This document shows positions 8,258 through 17,835 of a stretch of DNA of 64,000 nt, one piece after another. Location: positions 1,240,001 to 1,304,000 of the forward strand of contig NZ_RYEV01000003.1 of the NCBI RefSeq assembly GCF_004138485.1, given 5' to 3'. Position 1 is the stretch's first letter. Each line of letters opens with the position of its first letter. This stretch comes from Peristeroidobacter soli. Its GTDB lineage: Bacteria; Pseudomonadota; Gammaproteobacteria; Steroidobacterales; Steroidobacteraceae. The notes beneath the pieces are model-generated. The model did not search any database, was not told the origin of the DNA, and was given only the letters and a program-made list of their open reading frames with translations. Position numbers and translations under genes: made by a program.

Positions 8258-8977
8258 ATGGCCCAGACGAAGACATCGACTCCCCTGGTTCCGGCCGTCG
8301 AGCTCGCGGCCCGGAGCAAGATCAGCTTTCCGAATGAGAGTGCCGAGTATCGTCGGGCGCGCACCGCCCTGCTGGCCGAGGAGATCGAGCTGCGCCGTCA
8401 CATCGAGCGCGTGGCGGAAATGCGTCGCGCGCTGCCGCCGGGCGGCGAGGTGAAAAAGAACTATCAGTTCCAGAGCGAGCGCGGCCCGGTCTCATTCGCC
8501 GACTTGTTTGGCGATAAGCAGACGCTATTCGTCTACAGTTATATGTATGGACCGGAGCGTGCGCGGCCGTGCCCGATGTGCACGTCATTGCTCAGCTCGT
8601 GGGATGGCGAGGCGCAGGACATGGAGCAGAACATCGCGCTAGCAGTCGTTGCGCAGTCTCCCATCGAGCGCTTGGTCGCATTCAAGAAAGAGCGCGGCTG
8701 GCGCAACCTCAAGCTCTACTCGGACACGAGCCGCGAGTACAGCATCGACTATCTGGCCAACACGCCCGAGTTCGCCGACACCGCCGCGGTCAACGTGTTC
8801 ACCAGGCGCGACGGCGTCATTCGTCATTTCTGGGCGGGCGAAATGGGCTTCGATCAAGCCGATCCCGGCCAGGATCCGCGCGGCGCGCCGGATCTGATGC
8901 CAATCTGGACCGTGCTCGATTGCACGCCCGAAGGTCGCAAGGCCGACTGGTATCCGAGCCTCGAGTATCCTCGTTAA
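8258..8977 (+). CDS. DUF899 thioredoxin-like protein
   Basis: A 239-residue protein of the DUF899 family, a thioredoxin-fold group with a CPMC pair (residues PCPMCTSLLSSWDG) in place of the usual active site. The start at 8258 has GAGGAGA upstream; an in-frame GTG start 24 bases earlier is less likely. The C-terminal half has the conserved WYPSLEYPR end. Role unknown; family members often lie near aldehyde or redox genes. Its end overlaps the convergent FAH-family gene by four bases. Confidence 0.8.
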   Translation: MAQTKTSTPLVPAVELAARSKISFPNESAEYRRARTALLAEEIELRRHIERVAEMRRALPPGGEVKKNYQFQSERGPVSFADLFGDKQTLFVYSYMYGPERARPCPMCTSLLSSWDGEAQDMEQNIALAVVAQSPIERLVAFKKERGWRNLKLYSDTSREYSIDYLANTPEFADTAAVNVFTRRDGVIRHFWAGEMGFDQADPGQDPRGAPDLMPIWTVLDCTPEGRKADWYPSLEYPR

Positions 8978-10122
8978 CTCAGCAACCGACGCGACGCGAG
9001 GTTGCGCATCAGGTCGGTGACTCCAAAGGTCCAGGGAGGGACCTGGTCGCAGGTCGTGACTTTGTTGATCAGCGTGCCCAGTTTGTCCGACGTCACGCGT
9101 ACAACGTCGCCCACTTTGTGAGTAAAGCCGCGGCCCTCGGTGTCGCGGTCCTGCGTCGGCGCGAACATCGTGCCGAGGAATAGCGCAAGGCCGTCCGGAT
9201 AATCGTGATAGCTGAGCGTCTGTCGCACCAGTTCCAGCGGATCGCGACTGATCAACGACATGGAGCTGTCGCCGTACAGCTGGAAGTTGTCCTCGCCCCG
9301 CACTTCGAGCGAAACGACCGCCTGGCGCACGTCGTCGATGCTGAACGTGTCATCGAACATTCGAATGAACGGCCCGATGGCGCACGAGCCGGTGTTGTCC
9401 TTCGCCTTGCCGAGCAGCAGCGCGCTGCGACCTTCGATGTCCCGCAAGTTCACATCGTTGCCGAGTGTCGCGCCCAAGGTCCGGCCGCGGCGATCGCAGG
9501 CGAGCACGATTTCCGGCTCGGGATTGTTCCAATGCGAATCCGGGCGGATGCCGATCCAATCGCCCCAGCCCATGGACGAGAGCAGCGGCGATTTGGTGAA
9601 CACCTCGGCGTCGGGGCCGATGGCGACTTCCAGATATTGGGACCACAGGCCGTCGGCGATCAGCGCGGCTTTCAAACGAGCGGCGGCGTCGGTGCCGGGT
9701 TGCACCGAGCGAATATCCGCGCCGACACGTTGACTCAACGCCGAGCGAATGGAATGAGCCTGCTCCGCATTGCCCCGCGCCCGCTCCTCGATCACGCGTT
9801 CGACCGCCGAGATCGCGAAGGTCACGCCACAGGCCTTGATACATTGCAGATCGAAGGGGGCAAGCAGGCGAACCGCCGCGGTCCTTTCGTAAGCCCGGTC
9901 GATCAACAATTCTTCCAAGGGACCGAGGTCTTTGCCGGCAGGTGGGCTGCCTTGCCATTGGCTCAACAGTTCTGCGACGGTAGCGGCGTGACGAGACACG
10001 TCGCGGACCCGGCCGCCGGCGATCACGACGGGGGTGGGGCCGTGCTCGAGGTGCAGCCGGCCGACCAGGGTGGCCGAGCGCCAGTCGCGGGGCAGATCGG
10101 AAATCAAGGCGGGGGCGGTCAT
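8974..10122 (-). CDS. FAH-fold sugar-acid enzyme (2-keto-3-deoxy-acid dehydratase type)
   Basis: A 382-residue fumarylacetoacetate-hydrolase-superfamily protein. Its length and the blocks GDWIGIRPDSHWNNPEPE, GNDVNLRDIEG and GTMFAPTQDRD match the XylX/AraD1 branch, in which the FAH fold dehydrates 2-keto-3-deoxypentonates to a semialdehyde. The carboxylates in the NNPEPE region are the expected metal ligands. It is divergent from the aldose dehydrogenase operon across a 70-bp promoter with two TCTGATATA repeats, so it is probably co-regulated with the sugar-acid locus. Substrate inferred only. Confidence 0.75.
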   Translation of the reverse strand: MTAPALISDLPRDWRSATLVGRLHLEHGPTPVVIAGGRVRDVSRHAATVAELLSQWQGSPPAGKDLGPLEELLIDRAYERTAAVRLLAPFDLQCIKACGVTFAISAVERVIEERARGNAEQAHSIRSALSQRVGADIRSVQPGTDAAARLKAALIADGLWSQYLEVAIGPDAEVFTKSPLLSSMGWGDWIGIRPDSHWNNPEPEIVLACDRRGRTLGATLGNDVNLRDIEGRSALLLGKAKDNTGSCAIGPFIRMFDDTFSIDDVRQAVVSLEVRGEDNFQLYGDSSMSLISRDPLELVRQTLSYHDYPDGLALFLGTMFAPTQDRDTEGRGFTHKVGDVVRVTSDKLGTLINKVTTCDQVPPWTFGVTDLMRNLASRRLLS

Positions 10123-10149
10123 GCGACCTCCGTTAGCGCGGCCATAGGG

Positions 10150-10180
10150 TCTGATATATTATAAACACAATCTGATATAC
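10150..10180. promoter_or_regulatory. Tandem operator candidate for the GntR regulator
   Basis: TCTGATATA occurs at 10150-10158 and again at 10171-10179, 21 bp apart (two helical turns), in the divergent promoter between the FAH gene and the aldose dehydrogenase. The first copy continues as CTGATATATTA, identical over 11 bases to the reverse complement of 15015-15025 in front of the TonB receptor. A related palindrome covers the start region of the GntR gene. Confidence 0.6.
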
Positions 10181-10191
10181 GAAGTGACACC

Positions 10192-11217
10192 ATGCCGGCC
10201 CGTGTTCAAGACCGCATCAGCCTGTTGGGCTTTGGCAGTGCCGCCATCGGCAACCTGTACCGTCCGGTGACCGACCAACAAGCCTTCGCCACCGTCCAGG
10301 CCGCCCTGACCGAAGGCGTTCTCTATATGGACACGGCGCCTCACTACGGTTTCGGGCTGAGCGAAAAGCGGCTCGGTGCCGCGCTCGCCGAGCTCGATCC
10401 GCGCCGGCGCGTAGTGATTTCGACCAAGGTCGGCCGACGCCTCGATCCCCGCCCGGACGCCGATTTGAGCCAGGTGCGTCAGGGCTTTGTCTCGCCCGAG
10501 CCCTTCGAAAGCGTGTTCGATTATAGCTACGACGCGGTGATGCGCTCTTATGAAGAGAGTCGCGCACGCCTGCGCCGGGACATCGATGTTCTCTATGTGC
10601 ATGACCTCGGGCGCTACGCCCATGGGGAGCGGCATCCGAAATTGTTTGCCGAATTCATGGCGGGTGGCTATCGCGCGCTTCGGAAACTTCGCGATGGCGG
10701 GGCGGTGAAGGCCATCGGGCTCGGCGTCAACGAGTGGCAGGTGTGTGAAGAAGCGTTGGCGCACGGTGACTTTGACATCATGTTGCTCGCCGGCCGTTAC
10801 ACGCTGCTGGAACAAGGGGCGCTCGACACTTTTCTACCGCTCTGTAAGCAGCGAAAAGTCTCCATCGTGGTCGGAGGCCCGTACAATTCCGGAATTCTTG
10901 CCCATGACGGGCGCAACGGAATGGGGAGGACGGGCCCTTTGATGTACGAATATCAGCCAGCGCCACCGGACATCGTCGCCCGGGTGTCGGCCATCGAAGC
11001 GGTTTGCAATCGTCACGATGTGCCGCTGGCCGCGGCCGCCCTGCAGTTTCCGCTGGCTCATCCGCAAGTGATTTCTGTGATTCCCGGCATGGGCAATCCG
11101 GATGAGGTGCGTGGTGCGAAGGAGTGGCTGACGCTGCCGATTCCCGGCGCCTTCTGGGCCGAGTTGCGCGCGCAAGGACTGGTTCGACCCGATGCTCCGC
11201 TGCCGGTGATCGCATGA
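10192..11217 (+). CDS. Aldo/keto reductase, probable L-fucose / D-threo-aldose 1-dehydrogenase
   Basis: First gene of the sugar-acid operon, 341 residues. The AKR catalytic set is visible: Asp in [10 protein letters not shown], Tyr in the same block, Lys in [10 protein letters not shown], and a His in VLYVHDLGR. Full-length similarity pattern is to D-threo-aldose 1-dehydrogenases, which oxidise L-fucose, L-galactose or D-arabinose at C1 to the lactone with NAD(P). The next gene starts inside its stop codon. The downstream mutarotase, lactonase, dehydratase and dehydrogenase fit this as step one of the pathway. Confidence 0.85.
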   Translation: MPARVQDRISLLGFGSAAIGNLYRPVTDQQAFATVQAALTEGVLYMDTAPHYGFGLSEKRLGAALAELDPRRRVVISTKVGRRLDPRPDADLSQVRQGFVSPEPFESVFDYSYDAVMRSYEESRARLRRDIDVLYVHDLGRYAHGERHPKLFAEFMAGGYRALRKLRDGGAVKAIGLGVNEWQVCEEALAHGDFDIMLLAGRYTLLEQGALDTFLPLCKQRKVSIVVGGPYNSGILAHDGRNGMGRTGPLMYEYQPAPPDIVARVSAIEAVCNRHDVPLAAAALQFPLAHPQVISVIPGMGNPDEVRGAKEWLTLPIPGAFWAELRAQGLVRPDAPLPVIA

Positions 11218-12344
11218 TTCTCGCCTCCTACAAGGACTTTCACCGGGCCGCCCGGGCTCGCCTGCCGCGCTTTCTGTTCGACTACATCGACGGTGGCGCT
11301 TACGACGAGCGCACCCTCGCCAGGAACGTCAGCGACCTCACCGAGATCGCGCTTCGGCAACGCGTGTTGCGCGATGTTTCCAAGACCGACCTGAGCACGA
11401 CGCTGTTCGGTCGCAAATTATCGATGCCGGTGGTGCTGGGGCCGATCGGCATCTCGGGCATGTCCGCCCGGCGTGGCGAGGTGCAAGCGGCGCAGGCCGC
11501 CTGCAACGCCGGTGTGCCGTTCACGCTCTCGACGGTTTCGATCTGCTCGATCGAAGAAGTCGCGAAGAATTGTCCGGCGCCGATCTGGTATCAGCTGTAT
11601 GTGATCAAGGATCGCGGCTTCATGCGCGAGATGCTGTCGCGTGCGAAAGCGGTGGGCGCGCAGGCACTCGTGTTCACCGTCGACATGCCGGTGCCGGGCG
11701 CGCGCTATCGCGACGCTCATTCGGGCATGTCGGGGCGCGGCGCGCCGTTGCGTCGAGTGTTGCAAGCGATGGGCCGGCCGGGCTGGTCGTGGGATGTGGG
11801 CCTGCATGGCCGGCCGCATTCACTGGGCAATCTCAAATCCGTGCTGGGTGATAAGAGCGGGCTCGGCGATTACATGGGCTGGCTCGGCGCCAACTTCGAT
11901 CCCACGATTCGCTGGGCCGATCTGGACTGGCTGCGACAGGAGTGGCAGGGGCCGCTCATCCTCAAAGGCATTCTGGATCCGGAGGATGCGATCGCGGCGG
12001 CGAAGATTGGCGCCGACGGCATCGTTGTTTCCAATCACGGCGGACGTCAGCTGGACGGCGTGCTGTCCTCGGCGCGTGCGTTGCCGGCGATTGCCGATGC
12101 AGTGAAAGGCAAACTGACCATTCTCGCGGACTCCGGTGTGAGATCCGGCCTCGACGTGGTTCGTCTGATGGCGTTGGGCGCCGAAGGCGTGATGTTGGGC
12201 CGTGCCTGGGTGTTCGCGCTGGCCGCGAATGGCGGCGCCGGTGTGAGTCAGTTGCTGGAGATTTTCGCGAAGGAAATGCGAGTCGCGATGGCGTTGACCG
12301 CCGTCTGCAACGTGGGCGAGATCGATCGCTCGATTCTGGCCTGA
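11214..12344 (+). CDS. FMN-dependent alpha-hydroxyacid dehydrogenase (LldD-like)
   Basis: A 376-residue FMN enzyme starting at an ATGA overlap with the aldose dehydrogenase. FMN and catalytic blocks are present: [20 protein letters not shown], and the catalytic His/Arg in [12 protein letters not shown], followed by LADSGVRSG and EGVMLGRAW. Family members oxidise L-lactate, glycolate or other L-2-hydroxyacids to 2-keto acids. In this operon it would oxidise the L-lactate formed from L-fucose, or L-glycerate from L-galactose. Likely membrane-associated, passing electrons to quinone. Confidence 0.85.
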   Translation: MILASYKDFHRAARARLPRFLFDYIDGGAYDERTLARNVSDLTEIALRQRVLRDVSKTDLSTTLFGRKLSMPVVLGPIGISGMSARRGEVQAAQAACNAGVPFTLSTVSICSIEEVAKNCPAPIWYQLYVIKDRGFMREMLSRAKAVGAQALVFTVDMPVPGARYRDAHSGMSGRGAPLRRVLQAMGRPGWSWDVGLHGRPHSLGNLKSVLGDKSGLGDYMGWLGANFDPTIRWADLDWLRQEWQGPLILKGILDPEDAIAAAKIGADGIVVSNHGGRQLDGVLSSARALPAIADAVKGKLTILADSGVRSGLDVVRLMALGAEGVMLGRAWVFALAANGGAGVSQLLEIFAKEMRVAMALTAVCNVGEIDRSILA

Positions 12345-12359
12345 CAAGGAAGATCAGCA

Positions 12360-13331
12360 ATGCCCCGTCCCAGTCTGCTCATTACGCGTCGTTTGCCCGC
12401 TGCGGTGCTGGAACGCTTGCGCGCCAGCTATGAAGTGACCGTGAACCCCGACGATCGCGCGCTCGGACGCGAAGCGCTGCTGATGGCGCTGCGAAGTTAC
12501 GATGCGCTGTCGCCGACGATCACGGACAAGCTGGATGCGGCCTTGTTGCTCAACTCCGGCCTGAAGACGCGGATCATCGCCAACTTCGGTGCGGGCTTCG
12601 AGCACATCGATCTGGAGGCTGCGAAACAAGCGCACCTGGTCGTGACCAACACGCCGGATGCGCTCACCGACGCGACCGCCGAGCTCACGATTCTTTTGAT
12701 CCTGATGGCGAGTCGTCGAGCCGGTGAGGGCGAGCGCTCGTTGCGTGAAGGCAAGTGGAGCGGTTGGGCGCCGACGCAATTGCTCGGCATGGATGTGAAA
12801 GGCAAGACGCTGGGCCTGATCGGCTTCGGTCGTATCGCCAAGGAAGCGGCGCGTCGTGCTCGCGCCGGGCTCGGCATGCGCATCGCATATCACTCACGCA
12901 GTCGGGCCAGTGCCGAAGAAGAAAGCGCGCTCGGCGCCGAGCATCATCCGACACTGGATGGTTTGCTCGCCGCCTCCGACGTCGTGTCGTTGCACTGTCC
13001 GGGGGGCGCGGCCACGCGTCACTTGATCAACGCGAGCACGCTGTCGCGAATGAAGTCGACGGCGATTCTGATCAACACGGCGCGGGGCAGTGTGGTCGAC
13101 GAGGACGCGCTGGCGACGGCGCTCGCGCAACGACAGATCGCCGCGGCCGGTCTCGATGTGTATGAGCGTGAGCCGGCGGTGTCGCCGGCATTGCGAGAGC
13201 TGGAAAATGTCGTCCTGCTGCCGCATTTGGGAAGTGCAACGCTGGAAGCGCGTACTGCCATGGGCATGCAAATGGCCGACAATCTGGACAGCTTTTTCGC
13301 CGGCCGAACCCCACCGAACCGTGTTGCCTGA
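12360..13331 (+). CDS. D-isomer-specific 2-hydroxyacid dehydrogenase (glyoxylate/hydroxypyruvate reductase)
   Basis: A 323-residue NAD(P)-dependent dehydrogenase. Rossmann loop GLIGFGRIAKEAARR, then the catalytic trio Arg (INTARGSVVDE), Glu (GLDVYEREP) and His (LLPHLGSAT). This is the GyaR/GhrB pattern: reduction of glyoxylate or hydroxypyruvate to glycolate or D-glycerate. The next gene is a D-glycerate kinase that overlaps its end, so hydroxypyruvate to D-glycerate is the likely reaction here. Confidence 0.85.
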   Translation: MPRPSLLITRRLPAAVLERLRASYEVTVNPDDRALGREALLMALRSYDALSPTITDKLDAALLLNSGLKTRIIANFGAGFEHIDLEAAKQAHLVVTNTPDALTDATAELTILLILMASRRAGEGERSLREGKWSGWAPTQLLGMDVKGKTLGLIGFGRIAKEAARRARAGLGMRIAYHSRSRASAEEESALGAEHHPTLDGLLAASDVVSLHCPGGAATRHLINASTLSRMKSTAILINTARGSVVDEDALATALAQRQIAAAGLDVYEREPAVSPALRELENVVLLPHLGSATLEARTAMGMQMADNLDSFFAGRTPPNRVA

Positions 13332-14160
13332 ACCGCAGTCCGCCGCCGACATCATCGCGCACGCCATCGACGAGCGTTCCCCCTCACGATCGCGGCGGCC
13401 GCTGGTCGTCGGCGTGTGCGGCAGTCAGGGCAGCGGCAAGAGCACGGTCTGCAAGACGCTGACGACCCGCTTCACGCAGGCGGGCCTGAAGGTCGCGAAT
13501 CTTTCTCTCGATGATTTGTATTTGCCACTGGCGGAGCGGGTCACGCTCGCGAGACACGTGCATCCCTTGCTCCGGACGCGCGGCGTGCCTGGTACGCATG
13601 ATACGAAGTTGGGGGTTCACACGTTGAATGCGCTCGCGCACGGCGGAGACGTGCCGCTGCCTCGCTTCGATAAGTCCATCGACGATCGCCGGCCCAAGGC
13701 CCAGTGGGATTCGGTCGAAGGGCCGGCGCAGCTGGTGTTCTTCGAAGGCTGGTGCGTGGGCGCTCGGCCGCAAGCGCTCGGGCCGTTGGATCAACCCGTC
13801 AATGAGCTCGAAGCCAATGAGGATGTCGATGGCCGGTGGCGTCGCTATGTGAACGACGCGCTTGGCGGCGAGTATCAGCGGCTGTTCGCGAAAATCGATT
13901 TGCTGGTGCTGCTCGCGGCGCCATCGTTCGACGTGGTGTTGAAGTGGCGCACTCAGCAGGAACACGAGCTGCGCCAGCAATCGGGAAACAAAGCCGGCGT
14001 GATGACGGACGCGGCGCTGGTGCGTTTCATCCAGCACTACGAGCGCCTGACTCGTCACATCTTGATCGAGATGCCGGGACGCGCCGACCTGGTGATTCGT
14101 CTGTCGCCTGAGCGCGCCGTGCTCAGCCGGCACTCAAACCATGCCGAGAATCCGCTGTAG
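13321..14160 (+). CDS. D-glycerate kinase (GLYK-type P-loop kinase)
   Basis: A 279-residue kinase beginning at GTG 13321 inside the end of the dehydrogenase gene. Walker A is GVCGSQGSGKST near residue 37, followed by LSLDDLYLP and FFEGWCVGARP, which are signatures of the plant/yeast-type D-glycerate 3-kinase family related to uridine kinases. It would phosphorylate D-glycerate into glycolysis. The overlap with the reductase gene supports a two-step hydroxypyruvate salvage. It ends convergently with the GntR gene, overlapping by 27 bases. Confidence 0.82.
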   Translation: MLPEPQSAADIIAHAIDERSPSRSRRPLVVGVCGSQGSGKSTVCKTLTTRFTQAGLKVANLSLDDLYLPLAERVTLARHVHPLLRTRGVPGTHDTKLGVHTLNALAHGGDVPLPRFDKSIDDRRPKAQWDSVEGPAQLVFFEGWCVGARPQALGPLDQPVNELEANEDVDGRWRRYVNDALGGEYQRLFAKIDLLVLLAAPSFDVVLKWRTQQEHELRQQSGNKAGVMTDAALVRFIQHYERLTRHILIEMPGRADLVIRLSPERAVLSRHSNHAENPL

Positions 14161-14859
14161 CGCCGCCTGGAAGTGACGGCCCAGCGCCGCCTCGGCCAGA
14201 TCGGCGTCGCGCTTCTTACACGCTTCGAGAATTTCCATGTGCTCGCGTAGCGTACGCAATGCCAGCGGCGCGGTGATGCGCCGATCCAGCTTGATCAGAA
14301 TCAGATAGTTCTTCAGTCGCCGCGCGGTCGTTTCGATCAACGGATTGCGCAGGCTCGCGACCATTTCGCCGTGTAGGCGATCTTCCAGGGATTGCAACGG
14401 CGCCAGATGATCTGGCAACAATCCTTGCGCGCCGATTTGCTCGATCAACGACTGATGGTCCTGGATCAGCGAGGAGATCGCGGCGGCATCGCCGTTCTCC
14501 GCATAAGTGCGAGCCGCGGCGCGCTCGATGATGGAGCGGAACTGATAGGTGCTGCGCGCAAGCTCCAGATCGGGCTTCAAGAACTCGATGCCGGCGCGCG
14601 GATGAATGGTCAACACGCCTTCCGCTTCCAGGATGCGCAGCGCATCCCGCAGGGGTTGCACCGGCACGCCGAGCATCCGGACCAGATCGCTCTGGGACAG
14701 GAACGCGCCCGTGGGGACCTTGCGATTGAACAGGCCTTCGAGAATGGCTTGATAGGCCACCTCGCTCAGGCGGCGGCCATCGGCAGTGGCGCTTTCGGCC
14801 TCTGGTGAAGTGGCTGGCGCGGGGCGCAGTTCCGCTTGCGGGGTTCGTCGGCTCGGCAT
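14134..14859 (-). CDS. GntR-family regulator with FCD domain
   Basis: A 241-residue regulator. Winged-helix DNA-binding part: LSEVAYQAILEGLFNRKV, then LSQSDLVRMLGVPVQPLRDALRIL in two helices; the C-terminal FCD domain (FRSIIERAAARTY, LEDRLHGEMV, LREHMEILEACKK, LGRHFQAAL) carries the metal/effector histidines. ATG 14859 is chosen; a GTG at 14877 inside a TGATATATCA palindrome is an alternative. Divergent from the TonB receptor and convergent with the glycerate-kinase operon. Probable repressor of the locus, sensing a sugar acid; effector inferred. Confidence 0.87.
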   Translation of the reverse strand: MPSRRTPQAELRPAPATSPEAESATADGRRLSEVAYQAILEGLFNRKVPTGAFLSQSDLVRMLGVPVQPLRDALRILEAEGVLTIHPRAGIEFLKPDLELARSTYQFRSIIERAAARTYAENGDAAAISSLIQDHQSLIEQIGAQGLLPDHLAPLQSLEDRLHGEMVASLRNPLIETTARRLKNYLILIKLDRRITAPLALRTLREHMEILEACKKRDADLAEAALGRHFQAALQRILGMV

Positions 14860-14866
14860 GGGTGGA

Positions 14867-14876
14867 TGATATATCA
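14867..14876. promoter_or_regulatory. TGATATATCA palindrome at the GntR gene start
   Basis: A perfect 10-bp palindrome directly in front of (or over) the start of the GntR/FCD gene. It matches the shared TGATATATTA element of the other two promoters in eight leading bases, so it is a likely autoregulatory operator. Confidence 0.55.
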
Positions 14877-15014
14877 CTGAGTTACGGGTTTTTCGCGCCG
14901 GCTGGCAACACGGCCCGCCGGTGCAAATTTCCTGGCGCGGCCAGGACTTGGAATGACCGCTCCCCTCGCGGTTGACTGCGCAGATGATGCTATTGAAATC
15001 TTATTTCGTCTATG

Positions 15015-15024
15015 TAATATATCA
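15015..15024. promoter_or_regulatory. TAATATATCA operator candidate before the TonB receptor
   Basis: Located about 60 bp upstream of the TonB receptor start. Its reverse complement, with one flanking base, is the same 11-mer (CTGATATATTA) found before the aldose dehydrogenase. A second imperfect palindrome follows at 15036-15052 (CGCGATATTAATACGCG). Confidence 0.55.
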
Positions 15025-15081
15025 GTCAGTGAGTTCGCGATATTAATACGCGACAACCGTATCGCAGTCTGGGGGATGGCA

Positions 15082-17835
15082 ATGGCACACGCGCACAAAC
15101 GACGCTTTCGTCCGTACTTCTCTTCGTTGATCCCGGCGGCTTCGCTGGCCCTGGCCCATGGAGCGTTCGCCCAAGAGGCAGCGCCCGCGGCCGAACCTGC
15201 CGCCCAGAACACCGGCGGCTCCGAAGGCGGGCTCGAGGAAGTCGTGGTCACCGGTCTGCGCAGCAGCTTGCAGCAGTCGGTGGAGATCAAGCGCACGGCT
15301 ATCGGCTCGGTCGATGCCATCGCCACCGAAGATCTGGGCAAGCTGCCGGATCAGAACGTCGCCGAGTCCCTGCAACGTATCAACGGCGTGACCATCGAGC
15401 GCAATCGCGGCGACGGTCAGTTCATCTCCGTGCGCGGCCTCGGTCCGCAGTTCAACGTCGTCACGTTGAACGGTCGCACGCTCGCCACGGAAAACGTCGG
15501 TCGCGAATTCAGCTTCGACGTGTTGCCCTCCGAGCTGATCTCCGGCGCCAATGTTTATAAGAGCCCGCAGGCCAACTTGAACGGCGCCAGCATCGGCGCG
15601 ACCGTGGACATCAGGACGGTGCGGCCGCTGGAAGGCGATGGCTTCTCGGCCGGCGGTCAGCTGCGCACGATTTATAACGACCTCGCCGACGACTTCGGTC
15701 CGTCCGCGTCGGGTCTGCTGAGTTTCCACAACGACGCCGGCGACTTCGGCGTGGCACTGGTCGCCTCTTACGAGAAGCGCGATCTGCGTGACGACGAGTT
15801 CACCATCGGCGCCGGCCACGTGAAGCGCGGCAGCGTGCTGCCGACCGATTACTTCTACAACCGCACCGGCCCGAACGTCGCGCCGTTCAGCAACGTCGAC
15901 ATGCCCTCGAACCTGTCGCCGTTCTTCGTGCTCAGCGAGCGCGAGCGCACCGGCGTGAATCTGACGGTTCAATACAAGCCCGCCGACGAAGTGACCATGA
16001 GCCTGGACGGTTTCTATTCCAAGCTCGATCAGATGGATCACAGCACGGGCCTGGCGTATGACTTCAGCGGCGGCACGCTGGTGGAGCAGGTGGTCGAAGG
16101 CAACAAGGCCGTGTATCAGAAGATCGAGAACGGCTTCGTCGATCAGATCGTGACCCGCGCGCCGCGCCTCACCGAGACCAAGCTCATCGGTTACAACATC
16201 GAGTGGACGCCTGGCGACTTCCGACTCGCGTTCGACGCGTCCGCCTCCGAAGCCACGCGCGAAGGTAAAGAAGACAACTATTTCTCCACCATCCGCCGCA
16301 CCGGCATGACGATGGAATTCGATCGTCGCAACGGCAGCCCGATCTACGACTACACGTTCTCCAATCCGAACTACCCCAACGCCGCGACCGATGTGAATAA
16401 CATCGGTGCGCACTACGAGAACGACGGCGGCTCGGACTACAAGGACGAGACCAAGGAATTCCGTCTGGATGGTTCGTGGGATGCCGGCACCGGCATCGCG
16501 CTGTACGGCGGCATCGGCCGCGAAGAGCGCGACAAGACCATCGAGACCATCAGCATGCCGTTCTCCTCGCAGTGTGCGTTCTGCGGTGGCGGCGTGTACG
16601 TGCCCATGCCCTCGAACATCTTCCGCCCGACCAACATGAATTTCTTCTCCTCGCACAGTGGCAACGCCATTCGCGATTGGGTGGACTACGATCCGCGCGC
16701 ACTCGTGAGTGCGTTGCGTAACTACGTTCCGACGCCGGCGCAGGTCGCTGCAGGTTGGGTGGGTTACGTCGATCCGACGTTCGACCCGGCGCAGAGCTCG
16801 GTGGTCAGCGAAGACGTGAACCTCGCGTACTTCATGGTGGAGTTCAAAGGCGAGCTCGGCAGCATGCCTTACTCGATCAACGCCGGCCTTCGTTACGAGG
16901 GCACCGAGTTCACGTCCTCCGGCGCCGCGCAGACCCTGATCAGCGCCGTGCCGAACGGCCTGGGCCAGAACATCATCACCCTGTCGCCGGTGGTGCCGAT
17001 CAGCTTCGACGGCAAGTACCATGATTTCCTGCCGTCGCTGAACGTCAAGCTCGATCTGACCGACGATCTCGTGGCGCGCTTCTCGGCGTCCAAAGTGATG
17101 ACGCGTCCGACGCTGTCGGATCTGTCGCCGGCACAGACCATTCTCAGCAACCCCGGTAACGAGACCATCAACCGCGGCAATCCGGATCTCGATCCGTTCC
17201 GCGCCAAGCAGTTCGAAGTGGGCCTCGAGTGGTACTTCGCCGACCTGAGCGTGTTGTCGGGCGCGGCGTTCTACAAGGACATCGAGTCGTTCGTCGCCGA
17301 TGCGACCACGCCGCAGCTGGTCGATCAGGTGGTGTTCCAGGTCACGCAGCCGGCCAACGGCAAGGGCGCCAAGGTGAAGGGCCTGGAGTTCGGTTATCAG
17401 CAGGTGTTCGACATGCTGCCGGCGCCGTTCGATGGCTTCGGCGTGCAGGCGAACTACACCTATGTGGAGAGCGATGCTTCGTACACCAACGTGGTGTCGG
17501 GTGCGTCGTTCGGCCTGCAGGGCCTGTCGCGCAACTCCTATAACTTCGTCGGCTTCTACGAGAAGGATCGGATCCAGGCGCGACTCGCTTATACCTATCG
17601 CGAGAACTTCCTGCAGGTGGCGAGCGGTCGCAACGGCGATCCGGAATATTTCGACGACTACGGCCAGCTCGACGCCAGCTTCGGCTTCAAGGTCACGGAT
17701 GCCATCACCGTGTCCCTGGAAGGCATCAATCTGAACGACGAGAAAGAGTTCATCTACTCGACCACCGCGGATCGCACCAAGGAATACCGCACCACCGGCC
17801 GCCGCTACATCCTCGGCGTGCGGACCACGTTCTGA
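15082..17835 (+). CDS. TonB-dependent outer-membrane receptor (Xanthomonas/Caulobacter type)
   Basis: A 917-residue receptor. ATG 15082 is six bases after GGGGG and opens a signal peptide (KRRFRPYFSSLIPAASLALA, cleavage near AHGAFA-QE). A TonB box LEEVVVTG follows, then the plug domain (IGSVDAIATEDLGKLPDQN, ESLQRINGVTIER, FISVRGLGPQFN) and a beta-barrel ending in Phe (YILGVRTTF). This subfamily imports oligosaccharides in Xanthomonads and Caulobacter. Its promoter carries the GntR operator, tying it to uptake of the sugar degraded by the adjacent operon. Confidence 0.92.
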   Translation: MAHAHKRRFRPYFSSLIPAASLALAHGAFAQEAAPAAEPAAQNTGGSEGGLEEVVVTGLRSSLQQSVEIKRTAIGSVDAIATEDLGKLPDQNVAESLQRINGVTIERNRGDGQFISVRGLGPQFNVVTLNGRTLATENVGREFSFDVLPSELISGANVYKSPQANLNGASIGATVDIRTVRPLEGDGFSAGGQLRTIYNDLADDFGPSASGLLSFHNDAGDFGVALVASYEKRDLRDDEFTIGAGHVKRGSVLPTDYFYNRTGPNVAPFSNVDMPSNLSPFFVLSERERTGVNLTVQYKPADEVTMSLDGFYSKLDQMDHSTGLAYDFSGGTLVEQVVEGNKAVYQKIENGFVDQIVTRAPRLTETKLIGYNIEWTPGDFRLAFDASASEATREGKEDNYFSTIRRTGMTMEFDRRNGSPIYDYTFSNPNYPNAATDVNNIGAHYENDGGSDYKDETKEFRLDGSWDAGTGIALYGGIGREERDKTIETISMPFSSQCAFCGGGVYVPMPSNIFRPTNMNFFSSHSGNAIRDWVDYDPRALVSALRNYVPTPAQVAAGWVGYVDPTFDPAQSSVVSEDVNLAYFMVEFKGELGSMPYSINAGLRYEGTEFTSSGAAQTLISAVPNGLGQNIITLSPVVPISFDGKYHDFLPSLNVKLDLTDDLVARFSASKVMTRPTLSDLSPAQTILSNPGNETINRGNPDLDPFRAKQFEVGLEWYFADLSVLSGAAFYKDIESFVADATTPQLVDQVVFQVTQPANGKGAKVKGLEFGYQQVFDMLPAPFDGFGVQANYTYVESDASYTNVVSGASFGLQGLSRNSYNFVGFYEKDRIQARLAYTYRENFLQVASGRNGDPEYFDDYGQLDASFGFKVTDAITVSLEGINLNDEKEFIYSTTADRTKEYRTTGRRYILGVRTTF

